Source: Alligator mississippiensis (lineage: Eukaryota > Chordata > Crocodylia > Alligatoridae). From it: a DNA stretch of 64,000 bases. Each line of letters starts with the position of its first letter. Position 1 is the stretch's first letter. Positions 11,400-28,509 of this stretch are shown piece after piece. The DNA is taken from the NCBI RefSeq assembly GCF_030867095.1, contig NC_081828.1:207334978-207398977 (forward strand), given 5' to 3'. A program made the translations under genes and the position numbers. The notes under the pieces were generated by a model. That model was given only the letters and a program-made list of their open reading frames with translations. It ran no database searches and had not been told where the DNA came from.

Positions 11400-12115
11400 C
11401 ACGGCTTGCTGGTGTGTACTGACTAGTATGACGAGTAAAAGGGACCTAGAGGTAGTAATCGACCATCTCATGAATATGAGCCATTAGTGCGATGCTGCAG
11501 GTAGAGTACTCTGGCACGCATCAACTGATGCATCTCAAGCAAAACCAAGGAAGTGATTCTTCCTCTTTACTTGGCATTGGTGAGACCACAGCTGGAGTAC
11601 TGCATCCAGTTCTGGGTGCCGCACTTCAAGAAGGATGTGGAAAAGCTTGAGAGGGTCCAGAGAAAAACCACTCATATGATCAGAGACTTACACAGCAAGC
11701 CTCATGAGGAAAGACTGAGGGACTTGGGACTCTTCAGCCTAAAAAAGAGAAGGCTGAGAGGGGACTTGATAGCAGCTTACCGCTGCATCAGGGGAGTACA
11801 TCAAGGGCCCAGTGAACAACTGTTCATCCATGCACCCTTGGGAAAAACCAGGAGTAATGGCCACAAACTCCTGGAAGACTGTTTCAGGCTTAACATTAGG
11901 AAAAACTTCTTCACAGTCAGATTGCCCAGACAGTGGAATAAACTCCCTCCACAGGTGGTACAGTCGCTTACCCTGGAAATCTTCAAGAGGAGACTAGACG
12001 GTCACCTTGCTGGGGTCACCTGATCCCTGTTGTCTTTCCTTCCTTGTGTGGGGCGGGGCTGGACCTGATAATCTTGCAAGGTCCCTTACAATCTATGAAA
12101 CCTATAAATGTGCAA
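11400..12115 (+). mobile_element. CR1 LINE, 3' end of ORF2 plus 3' UTR
   Basis: An open frame at 11553-12023 reads [20 protein letters not shown] and on through LERVQRKTTHMIRDL, ERLRDLGLFSLKKRRLRGDL and FFTVRLPRQWNKLPPQVVQS. This is the conserved C-terminal end of CR1 reverse transcriptase. The tail (GGGGCTGGACCTGATAATCT, then short ATGAAACCTAT repeats) is the usual CR1 3' end. The copy is 5'-truncated, as most CR1s are. The 156-codon frame survives by chance in a fragment and is not a host gene. Confidence 0.9.
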
Positions 12116-12269
12116 GCAGTATGAGAAAAATAGAGAAAATGTTGAAACATTAAATAAAGGAGCCTTCTGCCCTTCACCCATGCTTTGTGGCATTCAGTTG
12201 CCTCAGGATCAGAGTAGAGCTAGGTAGCGCTCTTGGTAAACCAGCATGAGAGATGCACAGCCCTTCAGT

Positions 12270-12720
12270 AGATGTAATCTTTGGCTATCCCTTGATATGA
12301 GGATGATGTATGCTGGGGGGGAGGTGTTATTGGTGAGTTTTAAGATGGCTGAAGAGTCCAGTCTGTGCTCTGCAAGTTCTTCCACAGATATGACAGGTGG
12401 TGCCTTGGAGAGGCACAGCTGTTGGCCAGGATGTTGTACACTTTCCTTCCTCCTCTGCCATTTCTTGGCTTCCTAAGCAAGACTGTTCCCTTTGAAGTGA
12501 ACTGTAGCTTGATGTATGATGCAGCACCATTGAGACCTGTTACCAGCCAGCACTTCGCAGTTTGTAAGGTTGATGCCACTGTGCATGTAAGGTATGCTTT
12601 CAAGGTGTCCTTGTAGTGCTTCCTCTGTCCTCCATGGGTCCTCTTACCATGACAGAGTTGAGAGAAGAGGACTTGCTTCAGTAGATGTATAGCGTATTCA
12701 ACCGCAGCAGAGATAAGCAA
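12270..12720 (-). mobile_element. LINE 3' end with C-terminal zinc-knuckle, minus strand
   Basis: On the minus strand this reads GKRTHGGQRKHYKDTLKAYL and, about 100 residues later in a shifted frame, CHICGRTCRAQTGLFSHLKTH. GKR..GGQ..R.KD.LK followed by a terminal C..C...C....GL.SH finger is the signature C-terminus of a vertebrate LINE family. The same family is seen more completely at 24390-26745. It is broken by frameshifts. I recognise the protein pattern but cannot name the clade with confidence. Confidence 0.7.
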
Positions 12721-13734
12721 AGAGCTGTTTTTGAGTCCCCAAGTGTACAGTACTGGGATAGGGAAACATGTCTTAAACAGTTAGGTTTTGAAATCTGGCT
12801 CAAGATGCAATGCAGATCTTGTCTGTTCTTGAGTGCATTTGATTGTAGCAGATGCATCACTTATAAATATGGTCAAAAAACTGAGAAAACACTAGACCTC
12901 TGGGGGAATACATTTATCTGGATTCTCTGTGTGCTTAGCTTATGGCCTAGCATCATACAGAACTGTCTCGTTGTGAAATGTCAATTCATTGCTATAACAA
13001 CTCAGCAAAGTAAGCTGTTTGCCACCTTGGCCAGCAGAACAGTGCGCCAGATTGAATCATGTGCTTTTAAGTCAAGAATCATACTGCCAGTCTTCCCTTA
13101 TTAGAAGCCATTTTCTATATTAGTGGTAACAGATGCACTTGGAACAAAGCTCTTGGCTCTTAGTCCCACTGTAGGCATGATCCTTTGCAGAATTAACTGC
13201 TCTCATCTGTTTAAAAGCACAGCACAGAAGTGATATTAAATGCTAGCTATCTAGAAGGAAGTGAACATTTCTGGCTTCAGTATAGCTATCACCCTAACCT
13301 TCTGCTAGACCTTTAAAGCAACTTGTTCTCCTGGGGCAAAGGCAGCAGAGCGGAGAGCCCCAAGCCCACAGCGGGCAGCCCGCATCCATGGTAGCAAATA
13401 TGATGTTACCTGAAAGCTTATCAATGGAAGCCAGTTTCTTTAAGAAATCTGTGGTATCTTTCAAATAGCTAGCTGTCTCATAACATGCAGAAATAAGATT
13501 GAGTCATAGTAGCCAAAAACTCCATCCATGGTGGTTCCAGTGCAGAAACAATACCAGAAGGCTGAGCATAAGCAGCTGCAACATTGTTAGGCACAATTTG
13601 CATGAAATATATGGCAGAGCCATAAACTCTAGTATATTGATGTGGAGGGCCTAGTAACTATTTTACTTTAAGTAAAAGCTGCAAATGTTTAACATGCTGT
13701 GGAAGCCTGGAACACCTGAACTTTAACACTTTAA

Positions 13735-15345
13735 CTTCCATCCCCCATGAGGATGGATTACAAGCCAAAAAGAACATTATCCTTGATGAGGACCCTTATT
13801 CTGTTCCCATCGCACTCTCCTGTTTTGTCCTCACTTGCAACTGTTTCAGATCTGGGAACTCCCTATACCAACAGATGAAAGGCACTGGGATAGGCACATG
13901 TATGGCCCCTACTCTGCCAATATATTTATGACAGCTTGCTTCCTCTGCAGCTGTCCTCTCAAAAGTTGCAGGTGAGGTGTATTACTGGATGCCTTAAGCC
14001 AACAGGTATCTCCATCTACCTGCCAGAATTGCCCCAGACTTCAGGAGAGCGATAGAAAGCACCTGGCAGATCAAAGAGTCACTCACTGCATGGCCACGTT
14101 GCGACTCCAAGTAGACTAAAATCACAGAAAAGTTTCTTCTCTACGATGCAGCCACTAGATGAAATACCAACAGCCACACAAATAAAAATGTGGCACTCAT
14201 GATTAGAAATGACCCAGGAGGGAGTTGGGATAAATATCAAGCTGTTGAACATCTCCCTGCAGGTGCAGAGCTTGACTGGCCAGCATGGCGAATCTTGAAC
14301 TCCAAACCAGGAGTCAGTAAAACTAAAGTTAACATGCAGCTTGGGGAATACTCTAACACAAACACCACATGCAAATAGGGAAGAAACTTCCAGACTGCGA
14401 AATACCTACTGGCCTGCCCACATATAGGGGAACCATGTACCAACAAGGACCTTGCTAAGGCTAGCGATCGAACGATAGTGTGTGCCCGTTTCTGGACCCA
14501 AATTTGAACATGGTGACACATGAAAAGAAAAAGACCTAAGGTACACTGATGACATCTTAATTCCATGGATGCATGGGAAGGAATCTCTAGAGAAATTCTA
14601 CCAGGACTTTAACAACTTCCACCCCTCCATCAAGCTGACCCTGGAACATTCCTCCCAGCAAATCCGTTTCTCGGACACCGCTGTGAAAGCTTGCTACCAC
14701 AGACCATTTCAGCTACTTGCATGCTAGCAGCTCTTATCCTAAGCATGTCACTAGGTCTGTTGTCTATAGTCAAGTTCTACATTACAACTATATTTGCTCT
14801 GATCTCACTGACCAGGATGCACTCGTTAAAGATCTGGAGCAGAGGATTCCTAAAATTATAATACAATCCTAAAACTATAGCCACTCAAATCAGCAGGCTC
14901 AGACTCTCTGCACCAACCTACTATGACACCAAATGCCAGACAAGGACAGCAGAATCCCTTTGATTGTCACCTACAGCCCCCAGCTTGAACACCTCAGACA
15001 GATTAATGACCCCAGGCCCCTCCTGGAAAATGATAACGATTTCAAGGTAGTCATGGGAGACGAAACTATCTTGGGTTATAGGCAGCCAGCCGCTCTCAAA
15101 TGGCATCTCTCCACAACAGACTACCAAACTCCTATTCTCAGGTCATCACACTAGTCCCTGCTGTGGACAAAAAGGCAGACAAGCCTGTGACAGGACACTT
15201 GAACCCCTCTGGACATTGCACTGCAGACCCCAGAGTGCCTGGTCTTAGACAGCAAAACTGTAATAACGTATTTGAATGGGAAATCATGGGCCAAGAAGTC
15301 ATCCACACACTGAATTGCATTACGTATGGTCTAAACTGAGACAAC
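13735..15345 (+). mobile_element. Penelope-like retroelement remnant (RT to GIY-YIG end)
   Basis: Fragments in three frames read in the order of a Penelope-like protein. IPHEDGLQAKKNIILDED then MKGTGIGTCMAP (RT fingers/palm, 13740-13930). RYTDDILIPWMHGKESLEKF (14540-14600) carries the catalytic DD, followed by FNNFHPSIKLTLEH. IPLIVTYSPQLEHL and LGYRQPAALKWH lie near 14950-15110. Finally a terminal VTGHFN-like/IHTLNCITYGLN stretch corresponds to the end of the GIY-YIG endonuclease region. About 450 bases of unrelated sequence separate the RT halves, and most of the endonuclease is deleted. It is decayed and non-functional. Confidence 0.7.
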
Positions 15346-15599
15346 AGATTCTTATCTGTTTATCTGGATTAGCTTTTTTTAAACCCAGTGGGGGCGCCCC
15401 CCCCCCCAATGAGTTAACTTTATTTTTCTTGTGCATACTCACCTTCCCCCTCTCTCTGTGGTGCCCCTCCTTTTCCCTCATCCTTTCCCTACCCCTTGTG
15501 TGCTCATCACTGCTTTCTGTTCAGCAGCTCTGCTTCCTGCAGTCCCTTCACAGCATCTGATTAAGTAAGCCCTTTACTTTTGAAAGCTTGTACTATGTG

Positions 15600-16034
15600 G
15601 AAAGGCTTATATTTATGGAGAGGCTTATATTTATGAGGAGAGACTGAGGGAACTGGGTTTATTTAGTCTGCAGAACAGAAGACTGAGAGGGGATTTTGAT
15701 AGCCTTGAACTACCTGCAGGGGGTTGAAAAGAGGATGGAGCTGGACTGTGCTCAATGACGGCGGATGACAGAACAAGGAGCAATGGGCTCAAGTTGCAGC
15801 AAGGGAAGTTTAGATTAGATATTAGGAAAAACTTTCTTACTAGGAGGGTAGTAAAATACTGAAACAAGTTACCCAGAGAGGTTGTGGACTTTCCATCCTT
15901 GGAGGTTTTTAAGGCCCAGCTAGACGAAGGCTTGGCTGGGATGATCTAGTTGGGATGGTTCTGCCTTGAGCAGGGGGCTGGGCTAGATGACCTCTTGAGG
16001 TCCCTTCCATCCCTGTTTTTCTATGATTCTGTGA
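15600..16034 (+). mobile_element. CR1 LINE, 3' fragment
   Basis: GAGGAGAGACTGAGGGAACT, then AGGAAAAACTTTCTTACTAG and TAGATGACCTCTTGAGGTCC are classic CR1 3'-end sequence. It finishes CTATGATTCTGTGAT, the short tandem CR1 terminus. The reading frame is broken. Confidence 0.88.
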
Positions 16035-16591
16035 TATGTCTCTGATTTAGCTAGTTTATAAAGGTGTAGATCTACCCTGCTTTCTTCCCATGTTCCTGAA
16101 CAGGGGTTGGCAACCCATGGCCCATAGGGCAATCCTAGCCCATGAACAGGTTTGATCTGGCCGTAGAGGTCCAGTCTGACACAGGAGATTGGTCTCAGAG
16201 CTGTGCCGTGTCACCTCCATTTTACAGTGCTCCCCTCTGCTGCTCTGCAGCATCTGAGTTTACCCTTGCTGCAGAGGGGCTGAAAATCCAGCATCCAGCT
16301 CATCGGAAAGGGCTGAGACTTTCAGGCTTCAGCAGCATCTGGGTTATAAACTCCACCCTCTGCTGGCAACAGGCTCTGACCTCTGTTCTTGGAGACCAGT
16401 AACATCAATGCTCATAGGTTGTGAGCCTTTGCATTATGGAGTGTTTTTGTAGTTGAGAGCCCCTCAACTTTGAGTTGAAGAATAGACGCATCAAATATCA
16501 CTCCAGTATGATGCTAATCACGTTCTAGATTGTTCAGATTTGGACTGCTGTTTTCTGTTTGGTTTCCCTTTAAGTGGCATGTATAAGGTGA

Positions 16592-16640
16592 CAGGGCTCT
16601 TTGGGTAAATCTGATAACTTTTATTAGATTAGACCAACTA
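16592..16640. repeat. Half copy of the 11258 palindromic MITE
   Basis: GGGCTCTTTGGGTAAATCTG followed by TTTTATTAGA and AGACCAACTA matches one arm of the palindrome at 11258-11376. The mirrored arm is absent. Confidence 0.55.
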
Positions 16641-17578
16641 ATGTACAGGGCGAATGATTAGGAATGTGGTAGCATTCTCTCCCTTGCCCAGAGGGGAAAA
16701 CTTGAAAGGGCTTCCTCTGCTTTTTTCCCTTATCAGATGGACATCTTTCATGAATACTAACAATCAGTTTCCTTTATTGAGTACTTTTGTAGTTAAACTG
16801 ATTACCTGTGTCAGCTGGTCACAGTGTGCACAGGTTTCTTGGAACTTTTTGATAAAAGAGCCAGCAATTACAACCAAAGTGTAAAACTGAGAAAAGAAAA
16901 TTATTCTGACCAACTTGAAGGCTGTGAAAATATGTACTCATTTTCTGGCAGCAAAACTGGCCAGCCTGTTAGACATCTTAATCGGGTTAAGATAGGTTAC
17001 AGTTTTAAACCAGTAATTTGTGTAATTATTATGTAGAATTTAAAAAATACCAACAGCAGGAATGGAAAGGAGACCTCTGTTTAACTTCTGCCTTTTCTCA
17101 TACAAATGTTGCTACTGTGAGCATTGAACCAAATAATTTTTTATTTTCAGGTGACCCAGTATATTCTTTTGAAATATAGTACATTCTTTAAACTTCAGTC
17201 AGGTGCTTATAGTGGGAGTCTGAGACCCCTCCTATTGTACATAGTTCTTCAAAGAAGACACAAAAATTAAATGCATGTAACCTTAATTGCTATATAAAAC
17301 TAACAGAAGAGACAAAATTGAGGGTAAAGTGGGCATACTTTAGCTAGCTGAATCACGTGTGCATCAGTGGCTGTCAAATAAGTAACACACACAAAGACGA
17401 AATAAGAGGTTTTGGTTCTTATCACTGCTTTTTAACCAATTTAAAAATAATTTTTATTTAAAAAAAATAAAAATAATTTTTATTTTTAAATACAAAATAT
17501 CCATGGACAGTAACTAACCTCTGCCATCCCCCTCCAGTGCCTCTGTGTAAATAGCTTGGTTTAGCTCTCATTTTCTGA

Positions 17579-22310
<4,732 letters not shown>

Positions 22311-22356
22311 GTTCAGATCTATGAATTGGAGGAACACAAAATTGAAACATGGAGGG
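22311..22356 (+). CDS. PRKAG2: PRKAG2 coding exon d: CBS1-CBS2 linker
   Basis: Codes VQIYELEEHKIETWR plus the first base of a glutamate codon completed by the next exon. This short linker is nearly invariant in vertebrate gamma subunits. The acceptor is TATCTGCAG and the donor GTAAGA, phase 1. At 46 bases it is among the smallest exons of the gene. Confidence 0.98.
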
Positions 22357-23129
22357 GTAAGAACACTTATTTGCTGAAGTCTGCTAAGGAAACCTACAGT
22401 TGTTTCTGGAAAAGAAATTCTTGATCCTATACACAACCTAACTCTTGCTAAAGTGGTTTAATGAAAGCAGGAGATCTAGAGAGTTTGTCTATCTGCTGTT
22501 GGTGCTTGTGCTTTTCTTGGGGGCAGGGGTTCCACTTGAAATAATGATCCTGTGGGTGGTGAACTGAAAAGAACCTATATTCAGACAGGCCTTGACAGTA
22601 GTTGGGATCCTTTTTATTGCATGCTTCAAGATCAGCCTTCCTTTACAAGCTCTATTTTTGTTTAATTTGATAACAACATCCTAAGCTATAATTAAATGTG
22701 GTATGAAGTTGGGAAGGACTTATTTTCATGCATCTTGAGGAACTCTTAAATATAAACTCTTTCCAGATCCAGCACTTTTTTTTTAAATAAAGTTCTCCAG
22801 TTGATTTAAATATACTGTGTAGAATGTTACAGTTGACTCTGCTCTTTTCATTGTCATTCCCTATATTGTAGTTTTCATTGTAAAAATTTCAAAATTATAT
22901 ATATATTTTTTACAGTACTAGTGTTGGGTTGATTTTGGGGTTAGACATTCCTGTTTTAAATACTGTACTTGCTAGCTGATTTTTCTTGTTCATATATGCT
23001 TAGTCTCTAACATTCAGTTTCTAATACTATTATAAAAAATAGTGATTTTATATACTGAAATGTTGTTAGACTGCTCTGTGGCTGACTTCATATTTGGGCA
23101 TAGCTGAACTTCCTAGACAAATTGTAGCT

Positions 23130-24090
23130 GTGCGTAGGAATGACCATGTCAATACTGGCCTCTGTCTTCAGAGTTATAACTGTAGATTGTGGTGTGTCAA
23201 GCAAATCTAAGACCTCAGAGTGAAAGGAGTATTTTTCCTCAAGTCAGAGGTACTTCATCTACAGAAACCTTTCTTAAGACGAGGTGTAAGTCATCTTATT
23301 GCTGTGTCCCACAGAGATACCACAGCCTGAATCAGGTACTGAGGGAGCATGATATGAAACTTCCCACCCTGCAGCAACATACTAATTCAAGGGGAAAAGA
23401 AATCCAAGAAAGCTGACTGTACTTTAAGGATGCTGTATTAAAAGCATAGGAGCAAGCTATCCTGCTGAGATGGAAGAATAGGAAGTACAACAGGAGACAA
23501 GTCTGGCTAAACAGAGATCTCCTCAGGGAAACTCAAAAAGGATCCTACAAACAGTGGAAACTTGGTCATACTTCTAGAGGAGAGTATAAGAGTATCACAT
23601 GCATGTATAGGGATAAAATCAGGAAGGCCAAGGCATGATTTTAGATTCAACTGACAAGGGACATAAAGCAATAAAAAGGGATTATTCAAGCATGTCAAAA
23701 ATAAGAGGAAGACCGAGGAAACTGTAAGTTGCTTATGGAAGGCAGAAGGCAATCAAGTTATGGATAATACAGAAAAGGCTTGAAGTATTTAATGCCTTTT
23801 TTACTTAATTCTTCATAAATAAGGTCAGCTACCAGATGATGAGCAGAACTGGCAACAAAGATGAAGAAGGAGACAAAAAGCCTAGAGTGGTGGCAGAACA
23901 GGTTAGGTGTTACTTACAGAAGCTAGATGCTTTCAGGTTGGGAGGCCCAGATGGGGTACTTCCTAGTGTACTGAAGGGATTGCCTGAGGTTGTTTCAGAG
24001 CAAACAGAGTATCCTGTTTAAGAACTCAAGGGGGTTGGGTGAGGTCCTGGATGATTGGAAAAGGGTGAATATAGTAGCCTGTATTGCTGG
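23130..24090 (+). mobile_element. CR1 LINE, internal ORF2 fragment
   Basis: Broken frames read ESWLYFKDAVLKA-like, then YNRRQVWLNRDLL, SYKQWKLG and YRDKIRKAKA. LNAFF-like sequence and GPDGVLPSVLKGLPEVVSEQ follow, ending at VLDDWKR. This is the segment of CR1 ORF2 between the endonuclease and the first RT motifs. Many stops and frameshifts are present, and neither end of the element remains. Confidence 0.75.
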
Positions 24091-24389
24091 CTTAAAATGC
24101 TTCAGTGGTTCTCAATTCGGGTGCTGCCATCACCAAAGATGGGTAGAGCTGCCCTAGGGACCTTGTGCACGTCCAGATTGGGAAGGACTGTAGCACAACT
24201 GTGTGCTCCTGCCTTCATCAGGGTTATCTGATACACCTAAAGGAAAAAGGAGCACTCAGTCTTGCCAGTCGTCTCATACCGTGTGCCTCTGTGTCTGGGA
24301 AACGCCATGAAGTATCAGACTGTGAAAGGCTGTGGCAGAGCCTGGGTGCTCCTCCCTGTTTTAGAGTTATCAGATAACCCTAATGCAGG

Positions 24390-26745
24390 CATAGTAGCAA
24401 CATTGAGGAATTCTGTAAGGGGCTTAAAATCACCATCCATATGGCCTGTGTCGAATCCATTGGCTATACCACCCATTGACACCAAGACTGGTTTGATGAG
24501 AGCAACACTGAGATCCAGGCCCTCCTCAACTGGAAGAGAAGGGCTTATTCTGCTTGGCAAAATGACACTTCATCTCAGCAGAAGGAGACATATCAGCTCA
24601 AAGCCAAAGCTCAAAGGACGATCTGGGAAATCAAAAGTCATTGGCAAGATAAAGCCAAGGAGCACTAGTTCTCTGCTGACAAAGATGACTTGCATAGATT
24701 TTTTCCAGGTAACTAAAGCCATGTTTGGCCCAATTTCCAATGACCTTGGTTTCCTGCAATCACAGGTTTTCCTAGATTTCATGTATTGTAAGGACTGGAA
24801 GGGACTTCAGGAATGACTCGGCGCTCCTCAGCAACAGTGAATCTATCTAAGCTAGATGGAAGAGCACTTGGAGGCACTCCTGATCTGTGAATAGACTGTG
24901 GCTAATACCACCATTGAGTCCATCCCCCAACAACCTGAAAAGGGGACCCTTTGATAACCCTCCTATCCTTGAAGAAGTCTGGTGCGCCATCAAGAACAAC
25001 AAGGCTACGGGACTGGATGACATATCTGCTGAAGTCTACAAGGCTTGTGGTGAAGAACTGGTACTGAAACTCTATGAATTTGTTCTCTGAATTTGAAACA
25101 ACAAAGAGATCCCTGGGGACCTGAGGAATGCCAACATCGTAACTATCTTCAAAAAAGGAGTCTGCGTGTGGGAACTATCGAGGTATTGCCCTCCTTTCCA
25201 CAGCAGGGAAAATCCTCACTTACATCTTGCTGAACTGTCTTCTACCTTTTGCTGAGGATGTCCTGCCAGAATCTGTGTGGTTTCAGGCCATCCCACTGGA
25301 CAATTGACATGGTCTTTGCTGCCTCCTGGATCTATGAAAAGCATTGGGAACAACATCAGGACCTGTATATGCCTTCATGGGTGTTACCATGGTCTTCCAT
25401 CAATGGTGAAGCCTTGTGGAAAGTACTGGCCAGATTTGGATGTGCTGAAAAGTACGTCACGGTTTTGAAGCTTCTCTATGACCAGATGGCAGTGGCCATT
25501 CTATGCAGTGGATCAGAGATGGATCCATTTGTCATCCAAACTGGGGTCAATCAAGAATGTGTTGTTGTCCCAACTCTGTTCTCCATTTTTGTTTGACAGT
25601 CATCCTGGGTGTCATTAAGGACTGCCTTCCTTCTGGAATGGATATTGACATTCAAGTGGCTCCTCAGTCTGGATCATTTTATTTTGAAGACCTAAGTACT
25701 CAAAACAGCCATCCTTGACCTTCAGTGTGCTGATGACTGTGCTATCCATGTGTACACTGAAGAAAATCGCCAGGCCACGCTGGATCCTATTCAATAGAAG
25801 CCTGTTGAACTTTGGCCCTTTCTCTTAACATCGGGAAGACTAAAGTTCTCTGTCAGCTGACTCCAGGCCATGAATGTGACCCCACCCTGCCCCCCAAAAT
25901 TACCATCAAGGGAAAGACCCTTGGAGGTACTTGAACACTTCCCCTACTTCAGTAACTACCTCTCTCAAAGAGTGAATGTTTAGGAGATCCAGCACAGGAT
26001 CCGGTGTGCAAGTGCCTCCTTTAGGAAATTGCTTTGACGTGTCTTTTATTCATCACAATCTCCAGAAGGACACCAAGATCCAGGTGTACAATGCAGTCAT
26101 CATCCCCACTGCCCTTTACAGATGTGAAACATGGGTGACCTACTGTTGTCATCACAAGAGCCTGGAGCAGTATCACCAAGGATGTCTCTGCATCAAATGG
26201 GAAAATCACCTGCATTAAATGGGAAAATCACCACACAAATGCCAGTATCCTTGCTGAAACTCGTGGTACCAGCATTGAGTCGGTGATCCTCAAGCTCCAA
26301 CTTCACTGGCCCTTCACTTCTCATTATGTGCGTGGCTGCCTGACTCTCAACTCCCAAAACAAGTACGCTACTCCCAGCTTAGTAATGGCCTGAGATCTTG
26401 TGGCATAGGGTAATGCTAATAAGATGCATTGAAGGCATATCTCACGAAAACACATGCAGACATCAAAAGTTGGGAGCAGCTGGCTGCTGACCAACTCCAG
26501 TGGCACTGCAACCTCAACTAAGGGACAGCCCAGTTTGAAATAAAGTACCTTGCCGTTATAGCAGAGAAAGGAAAAGGAGAGGAATCCCAGCCTGCTGCCT
26601 ACTCTCTCCTGTGGAAAAACCTGCAACTTCTGAAGCCAGGTCGTTGGCTCAAAAATTGGTCTCTTAAATCATCTTGAGACCCATCAGTGAACCGTGGTAG
26701 AGATCATATTCAAATCAAGGGATTGCAGATGATGACGATGAATGT
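24390..26745 (+). mobile_element. 2.3 kb LINE remnant (second family) with RT
   Basis: Reads in order: HQDWFDESNTEIQALLNWKR, FFQVTKAMFGP, PPILEEVWCAIKNNKATGLD and DISAEVYKACGEELVLKLYE. Then comes CGFRPSHWTIDMVFAASW-like sequence, LLYDQMAVAILCSGSEMDPF with TGVNQECVVVPTLFSIF, and the catalytic block LQCADDCAIHVYTEE near 25720-25765. Downstream are VYNAVIIPTALYRCETWVTY and SLEQYHQGCL. It ends in (GATGAT/GACGAT)-like repeats near 26735. Several frameshifts and an internal duplication at 26213-26235 show it is dead. It is the same family as the minus-strand end at 12270-12720. Confidence 0.8.
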
Positions 26746-27099
26746 AGGCTGGAGTGAGAGGTACATGGCACAGTTCCATCTAACTGCTACAGCAACACCG
26801 GTGCCACAGGACCCTTGAAAGAGTGTTGCACACCCTCGTTTAGCATCGCTGCCTTATGTCATCTCTGTACTCAGTATCTTCAGGATCAAAGACTGTTAGA
26901 ATCAGGAAAAATTAAACAGAAAGCCTGTCTCACCATCAGTGACCTGTCTAGAGATGCCCAGCTTGAGAGCTGCCTGCAGTCACACTCAAAGGATCTGTAC
27001 ATTTTCCCTGTGCCATTTGGTGAGCATTAATTTTATTTTTAGCAAGTATGGACTATATCACATTGGATTGCTAAGTCCTGGAAGTCGTTAAGGTTGGAA

Positions 27100-28290
27100 A
27101 CCTGATTTGTCTCTTTGTTCCCTATCAACATTCACTATTCTTTCCAGGGGGGTAGGTCTTTTATATCAAGAGTCATCAGATCCAGTTCTTGCTCTCTTCC
27201 AAACACAGAGAAGGCTTTCTAGATCCCTCTGCTTCTTAAATTTCCACAAAAAGGACAGCTTTTTCTATATTTTGAGGGATCCCAACATACTCATTTTAGA
27301 GTCCAATTCAAAATAGCAACCCTTTCCTCTTATCCTGAAACCTCAGAAGTAGTTTGCAGCTCTCGGCCCCTAAAATGCATGTTTCCATATTTTGATGCAT
27401 CTAGTCCTCAGGGAATTCTGAAGGTTCCTCGCAGGGATGCCACAACGCTGCCCTAGAGTCCTTCCCTTTGGTATACCAGTAGTCTCAGGAGCTCTCATAA
27501 AGTGTCTTGCAGTATTGACACCAGAACTAAATACACAAGGAATATGGGTGGAGGTCATCCCATCCTATACGCTTTGCTACCCTAGGACTAGAGATCAACA
27601 GAGAAAGTTAGCCTTGATTACCCAGAAAAATAATTTATAGGAGTACTTTTAGACTCCTGAACACCAGCAGCATACCCACCTTGAGCTTCAAATGAAGCCA
27701 TAACAGATGTCAAAACAGTTTTAAAATCAACTAGATAAAACAATAAACATGTATGTAATGTTAGTAGATCTCATGGCCTTGTGCAGATTCCTCACCCATC
27801 TTGCCAGATTTCACCCTGGTTCGTGCACAAGTAGCTGAGATCGGTAACACTCCCAACCAAGTATCACCTCCGAGCGCTAGTCCATGCTTCTAAAGAGGTC
27901 AAGATATGTCTACCTTTACATTGTAGTGATGGGCACCTCTGATCTTGGCTGGGTAGCACATTTTGACTCTTGCTATCTCCAGGATTTGGGGTCCCAAGAA
28001 GAGACCTCTTCACATAGCAGTTTTGGGGAAGGGGGAGAAGTTAGCTTGTGTAGCACTTTTTTACCTCTGATCCATGACAAACGTTGCAGATAATAACAGA
28101 CAATACAATGGTGATGTTTTATATGAACAGACAAGGTGGGCCAGGATCATCCCGTCTGTCAGAAAGTGGTCTGTCTGTGGAACTAGTTTACCAGTTCACT
28201 GGATTACTCTTAACAGCAGTCCCGCCTGCCAGGATTACAGAACAAAGTCGCAGATTGCCTAAACAGTTTGCAGAAGACCATATGTGATAA
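27100..28290 (+). mobile_element. DIRS-like retroelement remnant (RT and RNase H)
   Basis: Frame-shifted pieces fit a DIRS-type protein. CPRVLPFGIPVVSGALIKCL, then AVLTPELNTQGI (27437-27545), is the RT palm segment 'RVLPFG...P..F.K'. A YPEK-FIGVLLDS-like block follows near 27610-27650. SDLGWVAHFDSCYLQDLGSQ is the start of RNase H (near 27930). TDNTMVMFYMNRQGGPGSSR (near 28095-28155) is the RNase H core 'TDN....YxNRQGG'. No tyrosine recombinase or split repeats were found. It is old and inactive. Confidence 0.65.
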
Positions 28291-28509
28291 GATCCTGTAA
28301 TTCAGAGACTTTCACAGCTGTAGACATCCACACATGGGCTTGTTTTGTGCAGGTAACAAATGAATAGTGTTCTGCCTTTTTGCTCCAGAAAAGTTAGAGC
28401 CCAGAATCCCAATTGGGCAGTTGTTTTGTTCTGGATCCAATGTCTGATGTATGCATCCTCTACAAGTCCCACTTGTAATGAGGGCTGTAAGGAAACTAAG
28501 TTTGTAGAC

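Noticed and set aside
11553..12023. 156-codon open frame as a possible host gene
   Set aside because: The protein is the C-terminal end of CR1 reverse transcriptase, with the CR1 3' terminus right after it.
16101..16400. Complete hAT element starting CAGGGGTTGGCAACC
   Set aside because: Only the left terminus is visible; no matching right end or duplication could be found.
24219..24383. Inverted GGGTTATCTGATA / TATCAGATAACCC pair as a transposon
   Set aside because: Arms are short, no target duplication is visible and the interior is unremarkable; noted only in the intron entry.
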